DNA of 64,000 nucleotides from Phialocephala subalpina. Taxonomy: Eukaryota; Ascomycota; Leotiomycetes; Helotiales; Mollisiaceae. The DNA lies in contig FJOG01000022.1 of the NCBI GenBank assembly GCA_900073065.1, positions 562,372 through 626,371 of the forward strand, read 5' to 3'. Shown piece by piece: positions 10,251 to 21,208 of the stretch (position 1 is the stretch's first letter; each line of letters begins with the position of its first letter). A program made the position numbers and the translations under genes. The notes beneath the pieces are model-generated. The model made no database searches and was not told the origin of the DNA. It was given only the letters and a program-made list of their open reading frames with translations.

Positions 10251-13105
10251 TCACGAAAGCCTGGACACAGCAAAACCAGGCCCAACAGGATTGAAATTGG
10301 TAAATGTCGACTCGGTGACGGTACCTGATTTGCCCACAACACGTTCTTCTCCACGAGTTCGAGGATCGAGGCCTCGAACAATTCCAGCTCTCCAGTTAGG
10401 TGGTGAGGGTATTCGTTCTGGACTGGGTTGTCTGATTTCCTGTCGCTCGATATTGCGGACACGAATTCTCTCCACTTGGGGTGGTGATGGTGTGCGTTCT
10501 CTCTCCCTCTCGATGATTCTCTCTCGAACCATGCGCACTGGCGATGGAGACCGTTCTCGAATTCTCTCTCTGGTCTCAATCACTCGTGCACGCAGTCTCT
10601 CTGGAGGCGGAGAAGGTGGGATGCTCAACAAGGTGTCCAGATCCCTATGCATCCGCGACCAGTCTCCGTGGCCCGTTGGCGTTAGGTCCACAGCATCTTG
10701 AATAGCACGAACTCGTCTTTCTATGTCTTGATAATTTCTTTCCCGATCAACCCTTGCCTTTAGTAGCAGGCCCCAACGGTGCAGCATCCTCGCCCGAGTC
10801 TCATGATCTGTCGGAGGCCAGATAAACGCCATTTCCTCCACCCGGATCGCTCTATCGAGTTTGTTTACATCTTGGCTACGTTCGTATTGAAGCCTATATG
10901 TCAGAGCTAAGTTGTGCAATTCCCTTGCTGGGTCCTCATCACTTAATGCCGCTCTAATAGTATCTCTTTCTTCTTCGGAAAAGGCCTCTTCAGCGTTCAG
11001 CATATTTTCAACCTTCTCAACGAGTCGGGAACGCTCCCCGGTCGATACCTCTGGGATTCTCCCACCAAGTTGGTCTTCTAGAGGCGTATGGAATTTTTCT
11101 TCATTCTCAGGGGGTTTGTTCGTTTCGGGCGAATCCTGGTCGTCATCTCCATCTTGATGAGGAGATGGGGCCGAGTTGACGGGATCGACGTCGACAAGAC
11201 CTTGATTTTCAATCAACATCTTGACAAGCTTATCCGCCCCTACAAGCCCAGAATCCAGAATATAGTGTGGATCATCCCAACATTCACCAGCTAGCATTTG
11301 CTTTTCCTCCTTGTCCTGGTTGCTTCTCTTGATGGACGCATAATAAAGCAACAACATATTTGCTTCAGAGTCGCTGAGCCTATCACCTTTGGCACCCAGG
11401 ATCTTAGAGATAATGGTCCTCTCAAGCTCACTTACGAGCCTGCGGACAAAAGTCTGTGTTTTACNNNNNNNNNNNNNNNNNNNNNNNNNNNNNNNNNNNN
11501 NNNNNNNNNNNNNNNNNNNNNNNNNNNNNNNNNNNNNNNNNNNNNNNNNNNNNNNNNNNNNNNNNNNNNNNNNNNNNNNNNNNNNNNNNNNNNNNNNNNN
11601 NNNNNNNNNNNNNNNNNNNNNNNNNNNNNNNNNNNNNNNNNNNNNNNNNNNNNNNNNNNNNNNNNNNNNNNNNNNNNNNNNNNNNNNNNNNNNNNNNNNN
11701 NNNNNNNNNNNNNNNNNNNNNNNNNNNNNNNNNNNNNNNNNNNNNNNNNNNNNNNNNNNNNNNNNNNNNNNNNNNNNNNNNNNNNNNNNNNNNNNNNNNN
11801 NNNNNNNNNNNNNNNNNNNNNNNNNNNNNNNNNNNNNNNNNNNNNNNNNNNNNNNNNNNNNNNNNNNNNNNNNNNNNNNNNNNNNNNNNNNNNNNNNNNN
11901 NNNNNNNNNNNNNNNNNNNNNNNNNNNNNNNNNNNNNNNNNNNNNNNNNNNNNNNNNNNNNNNNNNNNNNNNNNNNNNNNNNNNNNNNNNNNNNNNNNNN
12001 NNNNNNNNNNNNNNNNNNNNNNNNNNNNNNNNNNNNNNNNNNNNNNNNNNNNNNNNNNNNNNNNNNNNNNNNNNNNNNNNNNNNNNNNNNNNNNNNNNNN
12101 NNNNNNNNNNNNNNNNNNNNNNNNNNNNNNNNNNNNNNNNNNNNNNNNNNNNNNNNNNNNNNNNNNNNNNNNNNNNNNNNNNNNNNNNNNNNNNNNNNNN
12201 NNNNNNNNNNNNNNNNNNNNNNNNNNNNNNNNNNTCCGCAGGCTCGTTAGTATCTTGTTCCCGTTCTTCAGGTGGCTGAGATCTGCAAATTCGCCTTCCA
12301 AAATTGCTGCGAAGTTTTTCAATCGTTCATGCTCGCTTTCTGTGAGGTTCTTCGCTTTTCGGAGCAGCCGCTGAACCCGTTGGGTCATTTCAGTGCCGAC
12401 TTTCTTCTCAATTGTGACAAGATCCGGGATCGTACATGGCGATCTTGTTGGGTCTTTGGGAGCTGATTTCGTCAACAATACACGCCAGAAGTTCCTGCAC
12501 CGCACAGACATGTCCAGGTCGAGCGAGAAGTCGCTTTCACAGCGCACGAGTAACAAGAGATTGATGACTGGTGGTAAACCAGTCTCGCTGGCCGAGTCCT
12601 CGTAAAACTTCCACGACGCCGTACCGGGACCCTTGATAACCCCGTGGATAACTCTCACGCCTTGATAGGATGTTTTCTTTCCACTAGAGCGCTCGACATT
12701 GACGTTCACATTCGCTGGGCCGCCGCTCCCTCCTCCTCCGACTGTAATGGTTTCGCCAGAGGTGACTTCCAAGTCCGAGACATGAAGAGAATTTGCCTCC
12801 GGGGCAATTCTGATTATGCGAGGTTCTTCGCCGCCTGCTTTTCTCACGTAGACATCGACATTCGCGCCTCGGTAGCGATTCCGGCGTAAGAAAGGCTTCA
12901 TGAAATGCGACTTGATTTCTAGAAGGTGCGCTTCATCGTTGTCGAACTTGGTGCGCTGTATGCTCCTCAACTTTGCGTGGAAGTACAACCCTTTGTAATC
13001 ACGTTCCGCGAGCAGGTGTCCATCACCATCTTTCGATGTTTCGGCAAGCACCCCCCCCCCATCGCCGTTAGCCGGATTATGTTGCATAGCATCGGGAATC
13101 TCCAT
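10251..13105 (-). CDS. Large TPR-like protein with Arg/Ser-Pro tail, interrupted by an assembly gap
   Basis: The minus-strand frame runs open from an ATG at 13105 (MEIPDAMQHNP) to the gap edge at 12235. It is open again from the gap edge at 11464 (KTQTFVRRLVSELERT) through to the stop at 10251. I treat these as one gene, but the join lies in unseen sequence. The N-terminal part holds a Gly-rich patch (TITVGGGGSGGPANVNVNV) inside what looks like a beta-rich domain. After the gap come two TPR-like helices pairs (LDRAIRVEEMAFIWPPTDH, then DIERRVRAIQDAVDLTPTGH), similar to TPR runs in fungal CHAT and NLR proteins. An Arg/Glu/Ser-Pro repeat tail (RERIRERSPSPVR) follows. Function unknown. The open frame extends beyond 13105 to about 13279, so the true start or an upstream exon is uncertain. 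Confidence 0.55.
11431..12250. repeat. 16-base inverted repeat at the two edges of the gap
   Basis: CTTACGAGCCTGCGGA at 11431-11446. The reverse complement at 12235-12250 is TCCGCAGGCTCGTTAG, giving 15 of 16 matches. The right arm begins exactly at the gap edge, so the true repeat may extend into the missing sequence. Confidence 0.8.
11465..12234. other. Assembly gap (770 N)
   Basis: Unsequenced run inside the TPR-like gene. It is bordered by a 16-base near-perfect inverted repeat (11431-11446 and 12235-12250). Confidence 0.99.
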
Positions 13106-13735
13106 ATTAGCTCGTGCTATGTGCAAACATCTAGATTGCTCCCGTTTCCTGAATTGTGCATCCTTGGCAATGTAGATGACACAGTGTTGTTTTTCGATGA
13201 GTTTGAGAGCACTCGAGAGGTAATTCAAGGCCGCGAGCCTTGTGCACTGGCGAAAGACCGTGACTGGGATCGACAACAAAGTAGCTTTGCTTTTTCAGGC
13301 TGCGTGGTGGGGCTGCAAAGCAGTTCAGCTCTCAGGTTACACTACTGATTATCTGCAGCACGCAACGCTCGAAGATTGGCTATTGAACGCCACAAAATAA
13401 TGAGGCTGCAGGAAAATCAACGAATAGCTTGCTGGGAAAGGAAGTTCTTGGTCTATGGCTTACTGGATGCGCCAAATGCAGACATTGTGCTCTCACATGG
13501 AAACTTTTATCTTCCGATGCCACGTCACGTTGGCGCTCGCTGTTGTGATACGAACGTGCCATTAGCTGGTAATTCTATTTAATTCGGATTCACCGAAGCT
13601 ACACCCGCTCTGCTCAGGCTCCTCTCATTCTATTATCTCGTCTCAGGAATATTAGCTGATGACAAGCATGCACTAAATTGTATATAAGAACTTAAAGTGG
13701 CTTTCCACCCTAATCAACTAGATATTGGAGGACAA
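13106..13735. other. Upstream region of the TPR-like gene
   Basis: Minus-strand frame remains open to about 13279 and may hold an unrecognised 5' exon. Beyond that I see no gene on either strand. Confidence 0.35.
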
Positions 13736-13737
13736 TT

Positions 13738-13790
13738 CTTATAGCTGGCGTTGTTAACGGGCACGTCAATGTGGCCGAATGAGTGGTTGG
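13738..13790 (-). pseudogene. Short SDR echo (cofactor/NNAG region only)
   Basis: On the minus strand this stretch translates as HSFGHIDVPVNNASYK. The matching part of the SDR gene 0.8 kb away reads AFGHIDILVNNAGYAY. Bases align over about 45 positions with roughly three quarters identity. Nothing further of an SDR is visible on either side, so it is a small fragment of an old tandem copy. Confidence 0.5.
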
Positions 13791-13915
13791 AGGATTTTGT
13801 TCCGGATACTAATCAAGAGTCAAATAGGTATACATCATTGCGTTCTAAGCAAGTTGGTCTGGTGAATGGTGAATATATAGATAAAAGCAGACACTCACAA
13901 CCAACCTAAGCCAAC

Positions 13916-14782
13916 TCACTCCACAAAATCAGTACTCCTCCAAATCTCCTCATACTCATCCGCCGTCTCCCTCAAATCTTCTGCGTACCCCCTCATCATC
14001 GTCCCACAATCACTCCCTAGCGGCAACCTCAACAACTCCTTCTTCCCCTTCGCCATCCCTTCCCCCCTAACCACTTCCCAAATCCTCTGTGCACCAAGCA
14101 CCGGATTCCCCAGCTGCTTTCCATTATACTTCTCGATATTAGCCGCAGCCTCATGTGCAGTCGTCCCATCATAATCCTTAATCGGCGTCGTGACATTCAT
14201 TCCCGCGGTCGGATTAGCCAGGAACGCCGTGCGGAAATATCCCGGCTCTACGATCAGGGCCCTGATTCCGAAGGGGGATACTTCTGCTGCCAACGCTTCG
14301 GTGATTCCTTCCAAAGCGAATTTCGTCGCGCAGTAGAGGCCGTTGGCGGGAAATGAGTGAAATCCTCCCACCGATGAGAGATTCACGATGGTCCCGGACC
14401 GCTGGGCGCGGAGGTAGGGAAGGGCAGCGCGGATGGTGCGCAGCACGCCGAAGACGTTAATTTCGAATTGGGTTTTTGTTTCTTCGTCGGTGGATTCTTC
14501 GATTGCGCCCAGGTAGGCGTAGCCCGCGTTGTTGACGAGGATGTCGATGTGGCCGAATGCGTCAACCGCGGTTTTCATGGCAGAGGTAATAGTGTCTTGG
14601 GTCCAGCTTAGGTCGAAGGGGAGGATGGAGACATTGGCGTTATCTTTGAGAAATGGGGGGCATTTGGAGGGCGTGCGCATTGCGGCTATTACTTTGTCGC
14701 CTTCCTTGAGGGCTTTGAGGGCGAGTTCGAGGCCGAGGCCGGTGTTAGAGCCGGTGATGAGCCAGACTTTGGATGAAGGCAT
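13916..14782 (-). CDS. Classical short-chain dehydrogenase/reductase
   Basis: Intronless, 288 residues from the ATG at 14782 (MPSSKVWLITGSNTGLG); a further in-frame ATG 30 codons upstream is less likely. Rossmann dinucleotide motif TGSNTGLG at residues 10-17, NNAG at 84-87, catalytic Ser in 'NLSSVGG' near 136, and YxxxK as Y150/K154 in 'GLYCATK'. The length and C-terminus fit the classical NADP(H)-type group that oxidises or reduces small alcohols and ketones. Substrate unknown. Its distance (20 kb) from the acetoin pair gives no reason to call it a butanediol dehydrogenase. Confidence 0.88.
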   Translation of the reverse strand: MPSSKVWLITGSNTGLGLELALKALKEGDKVIAAMRTPSKCPPFLKDNANVSILPFDLSWTQDTITSAMKTAVDAFGHIDILVNNAGYAYLGAIEESTDEETKTQFEINVFGVLRTIRAALPYLRAQRSGTIVNLSSVGGFHSFPANGLYCATKFALEGITEALAAEVSPFGIRALIVEPGYFRTAFLANPTAGMNVTTPIKDYDGTTAHEAAANIEKYNGKQLGNPVLGAQRIWEVVRGEGMAKGKKELLRLPLGSDCGTMMRGYAEDLRETADEYEEIWRSTDFVE

Positions 14783-14872
14783 TGTGTGTTGAGTTGAGAG
14801 GACTGGAATGTATTTCTTTGTGGAAGTGCTATGGTTGCTGAGAGCAAGAATTGCGGCTGTGAAGTATTGCAA

Positions 14873-16673
14873 AGATATGAATGTTGAGAGTGAAATGATG
14901 CGCGACTGAAATGAAGGAAAGACGTATACTTATACACTGAAAAATATCGCAGGTTGTATGCGAGTTCCTCTGTCATCGTCTTAGCGACGCGAAATACAGG
15001 ACGTTGTATCGCCGTCGTTGACACGTGAAAAAGTTATTGCCGAAGAGTCTGGGATCGTCAATGGAGAATGAGGGGATTGGCGATGAAGACGAGACAAAGT
15101 CCGAAACTTCATCGGCGATCGCATTGAGCTGCGAAGCAGGATATCCGAAGCCAAAGATGTTCTCTCTTTTCCATCTCCAACATCACTTAAATGCGAAGAA
15201 AGGCAAGTCCGATGAATATCAACTGGATAAACAACATAACAAACAGAATTCAAGAAAAGTAGGGGAAGTAGCAGACCGGTGAGATTTCGTGCAGGAACTT
15301 GGCAGACGCAGCTTCGCAGCCCGTCAGAACGCAAAGATGGATACATGGGACTTGTAGATAATATAACAACAACGGTACGAGAACAAATAAAGTGAAAACG
15401 GTCTCATTCTTCGAAATCCGAAATGGTCTGAATGAAGGAAAGAAAATCTAGAAGAGTTGAGCTTCCCTGAGATGTCCAGAGACGCTAAGGCTGGCGGTGT
15501 TCACGTGATATATCGGCGTTTAAAATCGCGTCGGGCTGTCAAACCCCGCATCCTCCTCCTCTCATCACCATCTCTTTCATCTCTCTGCATTATGCATATG
15601 CGCATCTCGTGCTCATCCTCTTTATGGACGCACGTCTGATTGTTTCGCGCGCGTTGTTTAAACTAGACGTCGAGCACCGCTTTGGTCGCGGAGTGTTGGG
15701 TCAAGTAACTTACGAATATCTCTTCTTGATTGGCGTGAGCCTTGGACTCGTCGTAATTGTTTCCGAAGGGGGTTATGGAAGTGAGAGTCGCGTCTTTCTC
15801 CACATGAATGCCGGCTCGTATTCGTGTTACAATATTTGAGTAGTTGGGAAGGTCAGTAGCAAGCTAAGACTTCCCGATGAGATTTCTTGCCGTTTCGCAG
15901 TTGCTGGGAATTGCCAGAGACCTTTTTCTTTGCCGAAGATGTCTACGAGCACGCAATCAGTTCCGCGCAGTCAAGAAAACAAGGCATTTAGCAGAAATCC
16001 AATTGGTCCAAAGTCCTGAGGTCATCATTTATTGTATATACAGCTGCATCATGACCCCTTTGAGGCTAGATTAGCCTTGCGCCGTTGAAGTCTGTCAATC
16101 GGCTGGGTGCATATCCGCGTCCCTTGGTGTATTTGTCTTTACCGCGATGTGGGGAGTGAGGGGTCTAGTGCATTTTCAAAAAGCCGCCAAGTGGGATGGG
16201 ACCTGCATCAACTCCAACCTCATCCCGCATTCTTACTTTTTACAATCGCATTATCCAGATTGACCATACTTCGCGAATCTCGTTTTTTTTAGGTCCCGTA
16301 TGCATCGTCCCAGACCAGAGGTCCTTGGACCTGCCCTGGCGCCGCGCTGTTTTACCTAGTAAAGAGCGCTAGATCGTCTCACAGCTGCGTCTCACCTATA
16401 CATTCGGAGAGATCTTGTCTCTTCATTTGTCAATTTGAGAGTCCGAACTACCAAGTTCAGGTACTCTCAAACTCCTTAATCTGATGGAGCTTCACAGACT
16501 GCCTTAAGCTAGACCAAAATGATCTAGCCATGATCATATCAATAGGTCATCATTACATACCTAGGTATGATGTCTCATACCATGATTTAAAACCCCATCG
16601 TCCCAACTTGTATGTTATCCCCGAGTTACACTTCTTCAAATTCAACACACCTTCACATTTGACCTTCAACACC
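14873..16673. other. Long intergenic stretch, no gene seen
   Basis: 1.8 kb between the SDR and the decayed cyclase. Several short frames are open, but none has a recognisable motif, a convincing start context or splice partners. No tRNA-like A/B boxes noticed. Confidence 0.4.
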
Positions 16674-18367
16674 ATGCCTTCCCCGCCTGTCGTCCGCCCA
16701 GACCAACTACAAACCTTCACCATGTCAGACCTCAAAGCCAATGTCTCCGAGACGACCACCTCTCCTGGGCACGTCTGCTTCTCCGTCGAAAACTACGAGA
16801 AGATCGAATACGACTTTACATTTATCGACGGAATCTTCTCTCATTTCAACCCCAACTTAGTCGACTACTACAAGAAATAAAGACACTATCTCGTAATTAC
16901 GGATTTGAACATTTACAATATCTACAGCGAGTAGATAGAGAAGTATTTCCGCTATTACGGTATCGAATTAAAGATTTATAAAACGAAGATTAGAGAGAAG
17001 GCTAAGATTATACCGACGTTACTTAATATTATCGATACGATGAACGAGTTTGGGATTTATCGTAAGGTTTATACTCTAGCCCATCTCCCTTTTCTTATTA
17101 GGAGTGATATTAACCCTTCTCAAGAGCCGGTCCTAATCGTTAGAAGCGGACTCGTGACCAATTTTGCTGGGTAAGAAAAATATCTCCTTTAGCTCTCAAG
17201 GCACTCTCCCAATCTTCTCCTTTATAAACCTATCGCAACCGGTCTCTAATATATCCCAACACAGATTTACATGTGCAGCCTAGCGCCGCAATATAAACTT
17301 TATCCACGTCCCCATTACCGTCATCGATCTAATCGACGCCTTAATTAACATAAAAGTAACTGTTTAAGCGCCTATTATGCCCCCATCCATATCTTCCTCG
17401 ACTCCACCTTTTTACGCACCTTACCCGTAGTACAAATCCGCAATAGTCTCGTTGAACTAATTAAGATTAGTATTTATTCTTATTTCGATACTTTTAACCT
17501 TCTAAACAAATACTACGAGGAGTTGATCGAGAAGAATTTCGGCCGAGCAAAGGGAAGTAATAAGAAATTATAGAACGCAGTAAATCGTATTAATAAGGAA
17601 AGTATCACAAGATACTCAAACTAGAAACTTCTAATTTGTATAAAATCGGCCTCGATTATATTATTGTATATAAATATACCTAGTTTCCCCTTCACGAACT
17701 CGTTCTCAAAACATTACTTCGTTATAATCATACTATTTCCATCGATATGGCCTATTTTACTATGCTCGCTAATTATTGCGGTCTTATTACCAACGCTGAA
17801 TATTGACGGATTTTAAACTTATTTTCACCTATATAATTATCTACAGATTATTACTAGTTCGATAAGGAGATGTTAAAGAGTATTATAGATACTATTTTCA
17901 AAACTCAAGATGGGAAATTAAGAGCTACCATACCGAATCCGATTGGGATATATATATTCTTAAATAACTTCTCAACTAAAAAGATCAATGCTACTTTTAG
18001 AAGGTATGAGGAGATTATGAGGGAGTATCCGGGGAATGGGGAGGGACTGGAGGCTTATATTGATACGAGTGATACGGGGTATACGGAAAATGCGAAGATG
18101 GAGGAAGAGAAGGTGGTTGAGGCTGTGGCGAAGAAGGCGAGGAGTTTGAATGGTAATGGCGTTCATGGGACAAATGGGAATGGGGTCAATGGGTCGAATG
18201 GAGTCAAAGCTAATGGTACGAACGGTGTAAATGGAAGTAATGGAGTCAATGGGTCGGATGAGGTTGATTGTCTTATGAACGGGAAGATGGCGACTAGTCA
18301 TTCGGTAGCGACGAATAGCGTGAAGGGCAACGCGCTTACGGGCGTGAAGGTCGCGGAGGGACGCTGA
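16674..18367 (+). pseudogene. RIP-decayed sugar-phosphate cyclase (2-epi-5-epi-valiolone synthase-like)
   Basis: A whole gene can be followed despite many stops. Boxes in order: start MPSSPPVVRP-like segment (ATG 16674), 'GIFSHFNPNLVDYYKK', TAA at 16878, 'VLIVRSGLVTNFAG' (the NAD-binding box of the dehydroquinate-synthase superfamily) then an intron-like break, 'FIHVPITVIDLIDALINIKV', 'FLDSTFLRTLP', 'VELIKISIYSYFDTFNLL', 'SIDMAYFTMLANYCGLI' and 'DGKLRATIPNPIG', ending with 'YPGNGEGLEAYIDTSDTGYT'. Active members cyclise sedoheptulose 7-phosphate. Nonsense codons are TAA/TAG, as from CAA/CAG by C-to-T change, and the 16880-17900 part is very AT-rich, which is the RIP signature. The last about 80 residues form a Gly/Asn/Val-rich low-complexity tail and are oddly undamaged. 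Confidence 0.75.
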
Positions 18368-18666
18368 GATGGGAAATAAATGTTGTAAGAGTTAGAATAT
18401 ATAAAAGTCAGTAGACGCTTATTCATCTATTGTTTTCACCTGCTTATAGTCCTTGACACTGCGTGCGTTCAGTCTTCGCATCAATATTGATAAGAAGGGA
18501 AATGGGTTAGGATGGCTAGTGTCGTGTCCTAGACGTTATGAGATCACACGATAACTCTTAGGCTTGACATCACCAGCCCTCATTTCTCCTCAGGATGACA
18601 GTTCTTCTCGATAAAGTTTATTTTAAGTTTCATTCTCGGAAATCCACGTTGACTGTCCTACACAAA

Positions 18667-18942
18667 ATGACAAAGCCCTCATCTAACAAAGAGCCTATCA
18701 GCTCCGAAAATCTTCATCACATACCGCTTATCACCGCCCTCCTCGCAAGCACATTCTGGATCCTCAACGTTCGAACATACATCCGGGACTTACCACCAAA
18801 CACACCTCTCACCTGGCCAACCACCATTATACGAACACCCTCAACGCTCGCCTCCCTCACCATACTATGTTACAACGCCTACACCTCCACTACGCCAATA
18901 TCAAAAGCAATCAAAGCCTGTATAGATGGAGTCACGTGTTGA
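18667..18942 (+). CDS. Small hypothetical protein with two hydrophobic stretches
   Basis: About 91 residues from the ATG at 18667 (MTKPSSNKEP). Contains hydrophobic stretches 'HIPLITALLASTFWILNV' and 'STLASLTILCYNAY', so possibly a small membrane protein. No family recognised. It could be a remnant, as it lies between a dead gene and a transposable element. Confidence 0.3.
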   Translation: MTKPSSNKEPISSENLHHIPLITALLASTFWILNVRTYIRDLPPNTPLTWPTTIIRTPSTLASLTILCYNAYTSTTPISKAIKACIDGVTC

Positions 18943-19007
18943 CTATCCCCCCCTGAATTTAGAGAACTTTCCATGGCGGATCAACCCCATAATGATTAAA
19001 TTATAGG

Positions 19008-19321
19008 TCCGGAACAGGCTTGGCTTTAATACCCGATAAGCGGTATCGATGAGGGTCGATGCCAGAATCGTTAGGAATCGATTTTATCGATCTAATATCG
19101 ATTTTCGGCTTAAGATTAGGGCCTTTAGCGAGAGCGGTGCTTCGGGTTTTATACGAATACGAGATAAATACGAGATAAAATTTAAATAATTAAAAAGGGT
19201 TTTAAATATAAAAAGAATCGATACGGTATCGATAAGATCGATTCTCGCGATACCTAATTAATACTAGCGAGAATCGATTCTGTATCGATGCCTCAAGTAT
19301 TAAAGCCAAGCCTGGTCCGGA
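19008..19321. mobile_element. MITE-like element with terminal inverted repeats
   Basis: The left end TCCGGAACAGGCTTGGCTTT (from 19008) matches the reverse complement of the right end, TCCGGACCAGGCTTGGCTTT (ending 19321). The similarity covers about 25 bases (through AATAC). The 314-base interior has no coding capacity and is built of GAATCGAT/ATCGATTC palindromic words and AT-rich sequence. Flanks show ATAG on both sides (ATAGG left, ATAGC right), a possible short target duplication. A non-autonomous DNA element is the simplest reading. Confidence 0.65.
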
Positions 19322-19434
19322 ATAGCAAACCAAATCCCTGCATCCATTTCAAAGGCCATTTATATGTTATGCCAACACATAGCTTTCAAGTTCCTTCCAA
19401 ATCAGACAAGCGAATCAAATCAACATTCCTCCTT

Positions 19435-20101
19435 TCAGAAGTTTCTCGCAAGATATTGCCAGAGTGGCTTGTTTGCTTCAGAAACTACTTCATCTAAACT
19501 TGACACGTACTCCGACTCCGACTCTTCATCCACGTCCACCCGTGGGCCCGTATCCAGATCAATCTCCCGCGAATGCCAGAACTTTTCTTGAACATCAGCT
19601 TGTACACAAAGATAATCGGAAACAATGGTAGAAACATACGGGTACAGTATTAACAAAGCTCCTTGCATTAAATGGCGAGGGTGTTGTCTAACCTTGTACG
19701 AAAGCAAGAATGATGTTGGCTACAAGCCCGAAGTATGCATTCCAAGAATACCACAATCACTTGAAAGGAAGTGAGTCGACACTCCAGCCTTGAGCTTTCC
19801 ATGCACTTCTAAATCGGACACGGATGAATGAGATGACTCCCCAAACCAAGAATGCCGAGACACCCCTGAAATTAACGATGTAGTGGTACACTGCTCCAGC
19901 ATCGGTGTTGACATTTATCATGGACAATGCTCCAAATAAATTCGTGAAAATGATGGCGGAGATCGGGACACCTCGACCATCAGTATGACCTAGGAAGTGA
20001 GGAGCTTTTCTATCCTGAGCCATGTACAGGACAGTCTGGGGCCAATATAGTTCGAGCCGTTGACTGCCGGCAGCCAAGAAGCATTTTAATCTGATTCTCA
20101 T
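19435..20101 (-). pseudogene. 5'-truncated amino-acid permease (APC/YAT family) relic
   Basis: Minus strand shows only the C-terminal half of a fungal amino-acid permease: 'MAQDRKAPHFLGHTDGRGVP', 'NLFGALSMINVNTDAG', 'VYHYIVNFRGVSAFLVWGVI' and 'AWKAQGWSVDSLPFK'. Past a TGA the frame continues 'WYSWNAYFGLVANIILAFVQG', then a TAG. In a shifted frame the tail is 'KFWHSREIDLDTGPRVDVD'. The first eight or so membrane segments are absent upstream of 20101. At least two stops and one frameshift show it is dead. Confidence 0.75.
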
Positions 20102-20235
20102 CGCTCTTATAAGAATATTGCTCTTAATATTCTTGGGACATTATGGCACATAGCCCTCCAAGGGCCGTAGATATTATGAGAATTCTACCAGGAATCCTGG
20201 GGTCTCAAGAGAAATACTGTCCCAAGATAATTATC

Positions 20236-20480
20236 ACGTCATTCCAATAGATGCGCTAGTGTTAGGGAGCCGAATTATGCTCTCACCGCGAGCAAATTGG
20301 CTTCTTGACGTTGGCGCATCCGTTTCGATAGCGCTTAACGGACAGTAGCGTTGAAAAGGGAGTAAAAATTGGCCCCCGGACGCTAGCGCATCTACTTCGA
20401 TGGCGTTTGGGTGGCGTTGAAGAGGGAGCATAATTCGGCTCCCTGATGCTGGTGCATCTATTTTGTTGGAAAAGGGTCAA
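20236..20480. repeat. Diverged repeat array with an inverted unit
   Basis: Three direct units of about 66-72 bases start near 20311, 20378 and 20444 (words GACGYTRGCGCATC, then GGCGTTGAARAGGGAG). At 20243-20282 a unit runs the opposite way: AGGGAGCCGAATTATGCTC there is the reverse complement of GAGCATAATTCGGCTCCCT at 20427-20445. The mixture of direct and inverted copies suggests a mobile-element derivative rather than a simple minisatellite. Confidence 0.55.
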
Positions 20481-20509
20481 AGCTCGGGCTTTCGCGCTAA
20501 GCACGTGAG

Positions 20510-21208
20510 TTAGTCATATGACTTGAGAATTGAAGAGAACCAAAAATCTCCACCACGCTAGTGATTGGTGGTTTCGAGCTGCTAGGGGTAAGTGAGCAGA
20601 GGTGAGGTGGTAGAAGCTGCGTGTGAAGGGTGGGTGAGCGCGAGGTGAGGCAAAGGTGAGCAAAGCGGCGAGAGGTCACGTGAACCGTCGCTTGGCGAGA
20701 CACCGAAGTAAGTTAGGATTCAGGTGAGATAGCAGATGGTGCATTCTCTATCAGAATCCGAGTCCTGACTCTTCTCAATCCTCACCAATCGAGACTGTAA
20801 CACAGGACTTGTAGTCATTCGAAGAACGGAAATCTTCTTGGAAACAGAACTGTCCCAAGACATCCCATTCGTTCATCATGCCACTACTCCTAGCTGGCAT
20901 GATGCGACATCCTTTCAAATGACAGCCCCAAAACTGATGCTGCATATTTGATGCGCACTAGAAGCCTCTCGACATCGAGGAATCTCGATGACAGGTCCGC
21001 CAACCGAAGTCGACGGTAAGAATGGAAGCTAGTTTGCCAGCTCCAACAGCCACACAAAGCGGGGTTTCTTGGCTTCAGCTTGTTCTCGCATCCCCATATT
21101 TCAACCTTCCGCCCTCTCTCTAGCCCTCGTTCATCATGCATATCAGCACAATCGGCTGCTTTCTTTGTTACGAGTCTCTACTACTCTGCAACTGATACAG
21201 TTCGAAAT
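20510..21208. other. Upstream region of the NLR gene
   Basis: GA-rich around 20560-20700, no supported gene. The in-frame open stretch 21080-21208 before the NLR ATG lacks a better start. Confidence 0.4.

Noticed and set aside
13916..14782. SDR as butanediol dehydrogenase partner of the acetoin genes
   Set aside because: Generic SDR 21 kb away with many unrelated genes between; no specific residues support it.
15025..16292. Several 60-85 codon frames between the SDR and the cyclase relic
   Set aside because: No motifs, no consistent splice sites; expected by chance in 1.8 kb.
20243..20480. CRISPR-like array
   Set aside because: Units are diverged, of unequal length, partly inverted, and the organism is a fungus.
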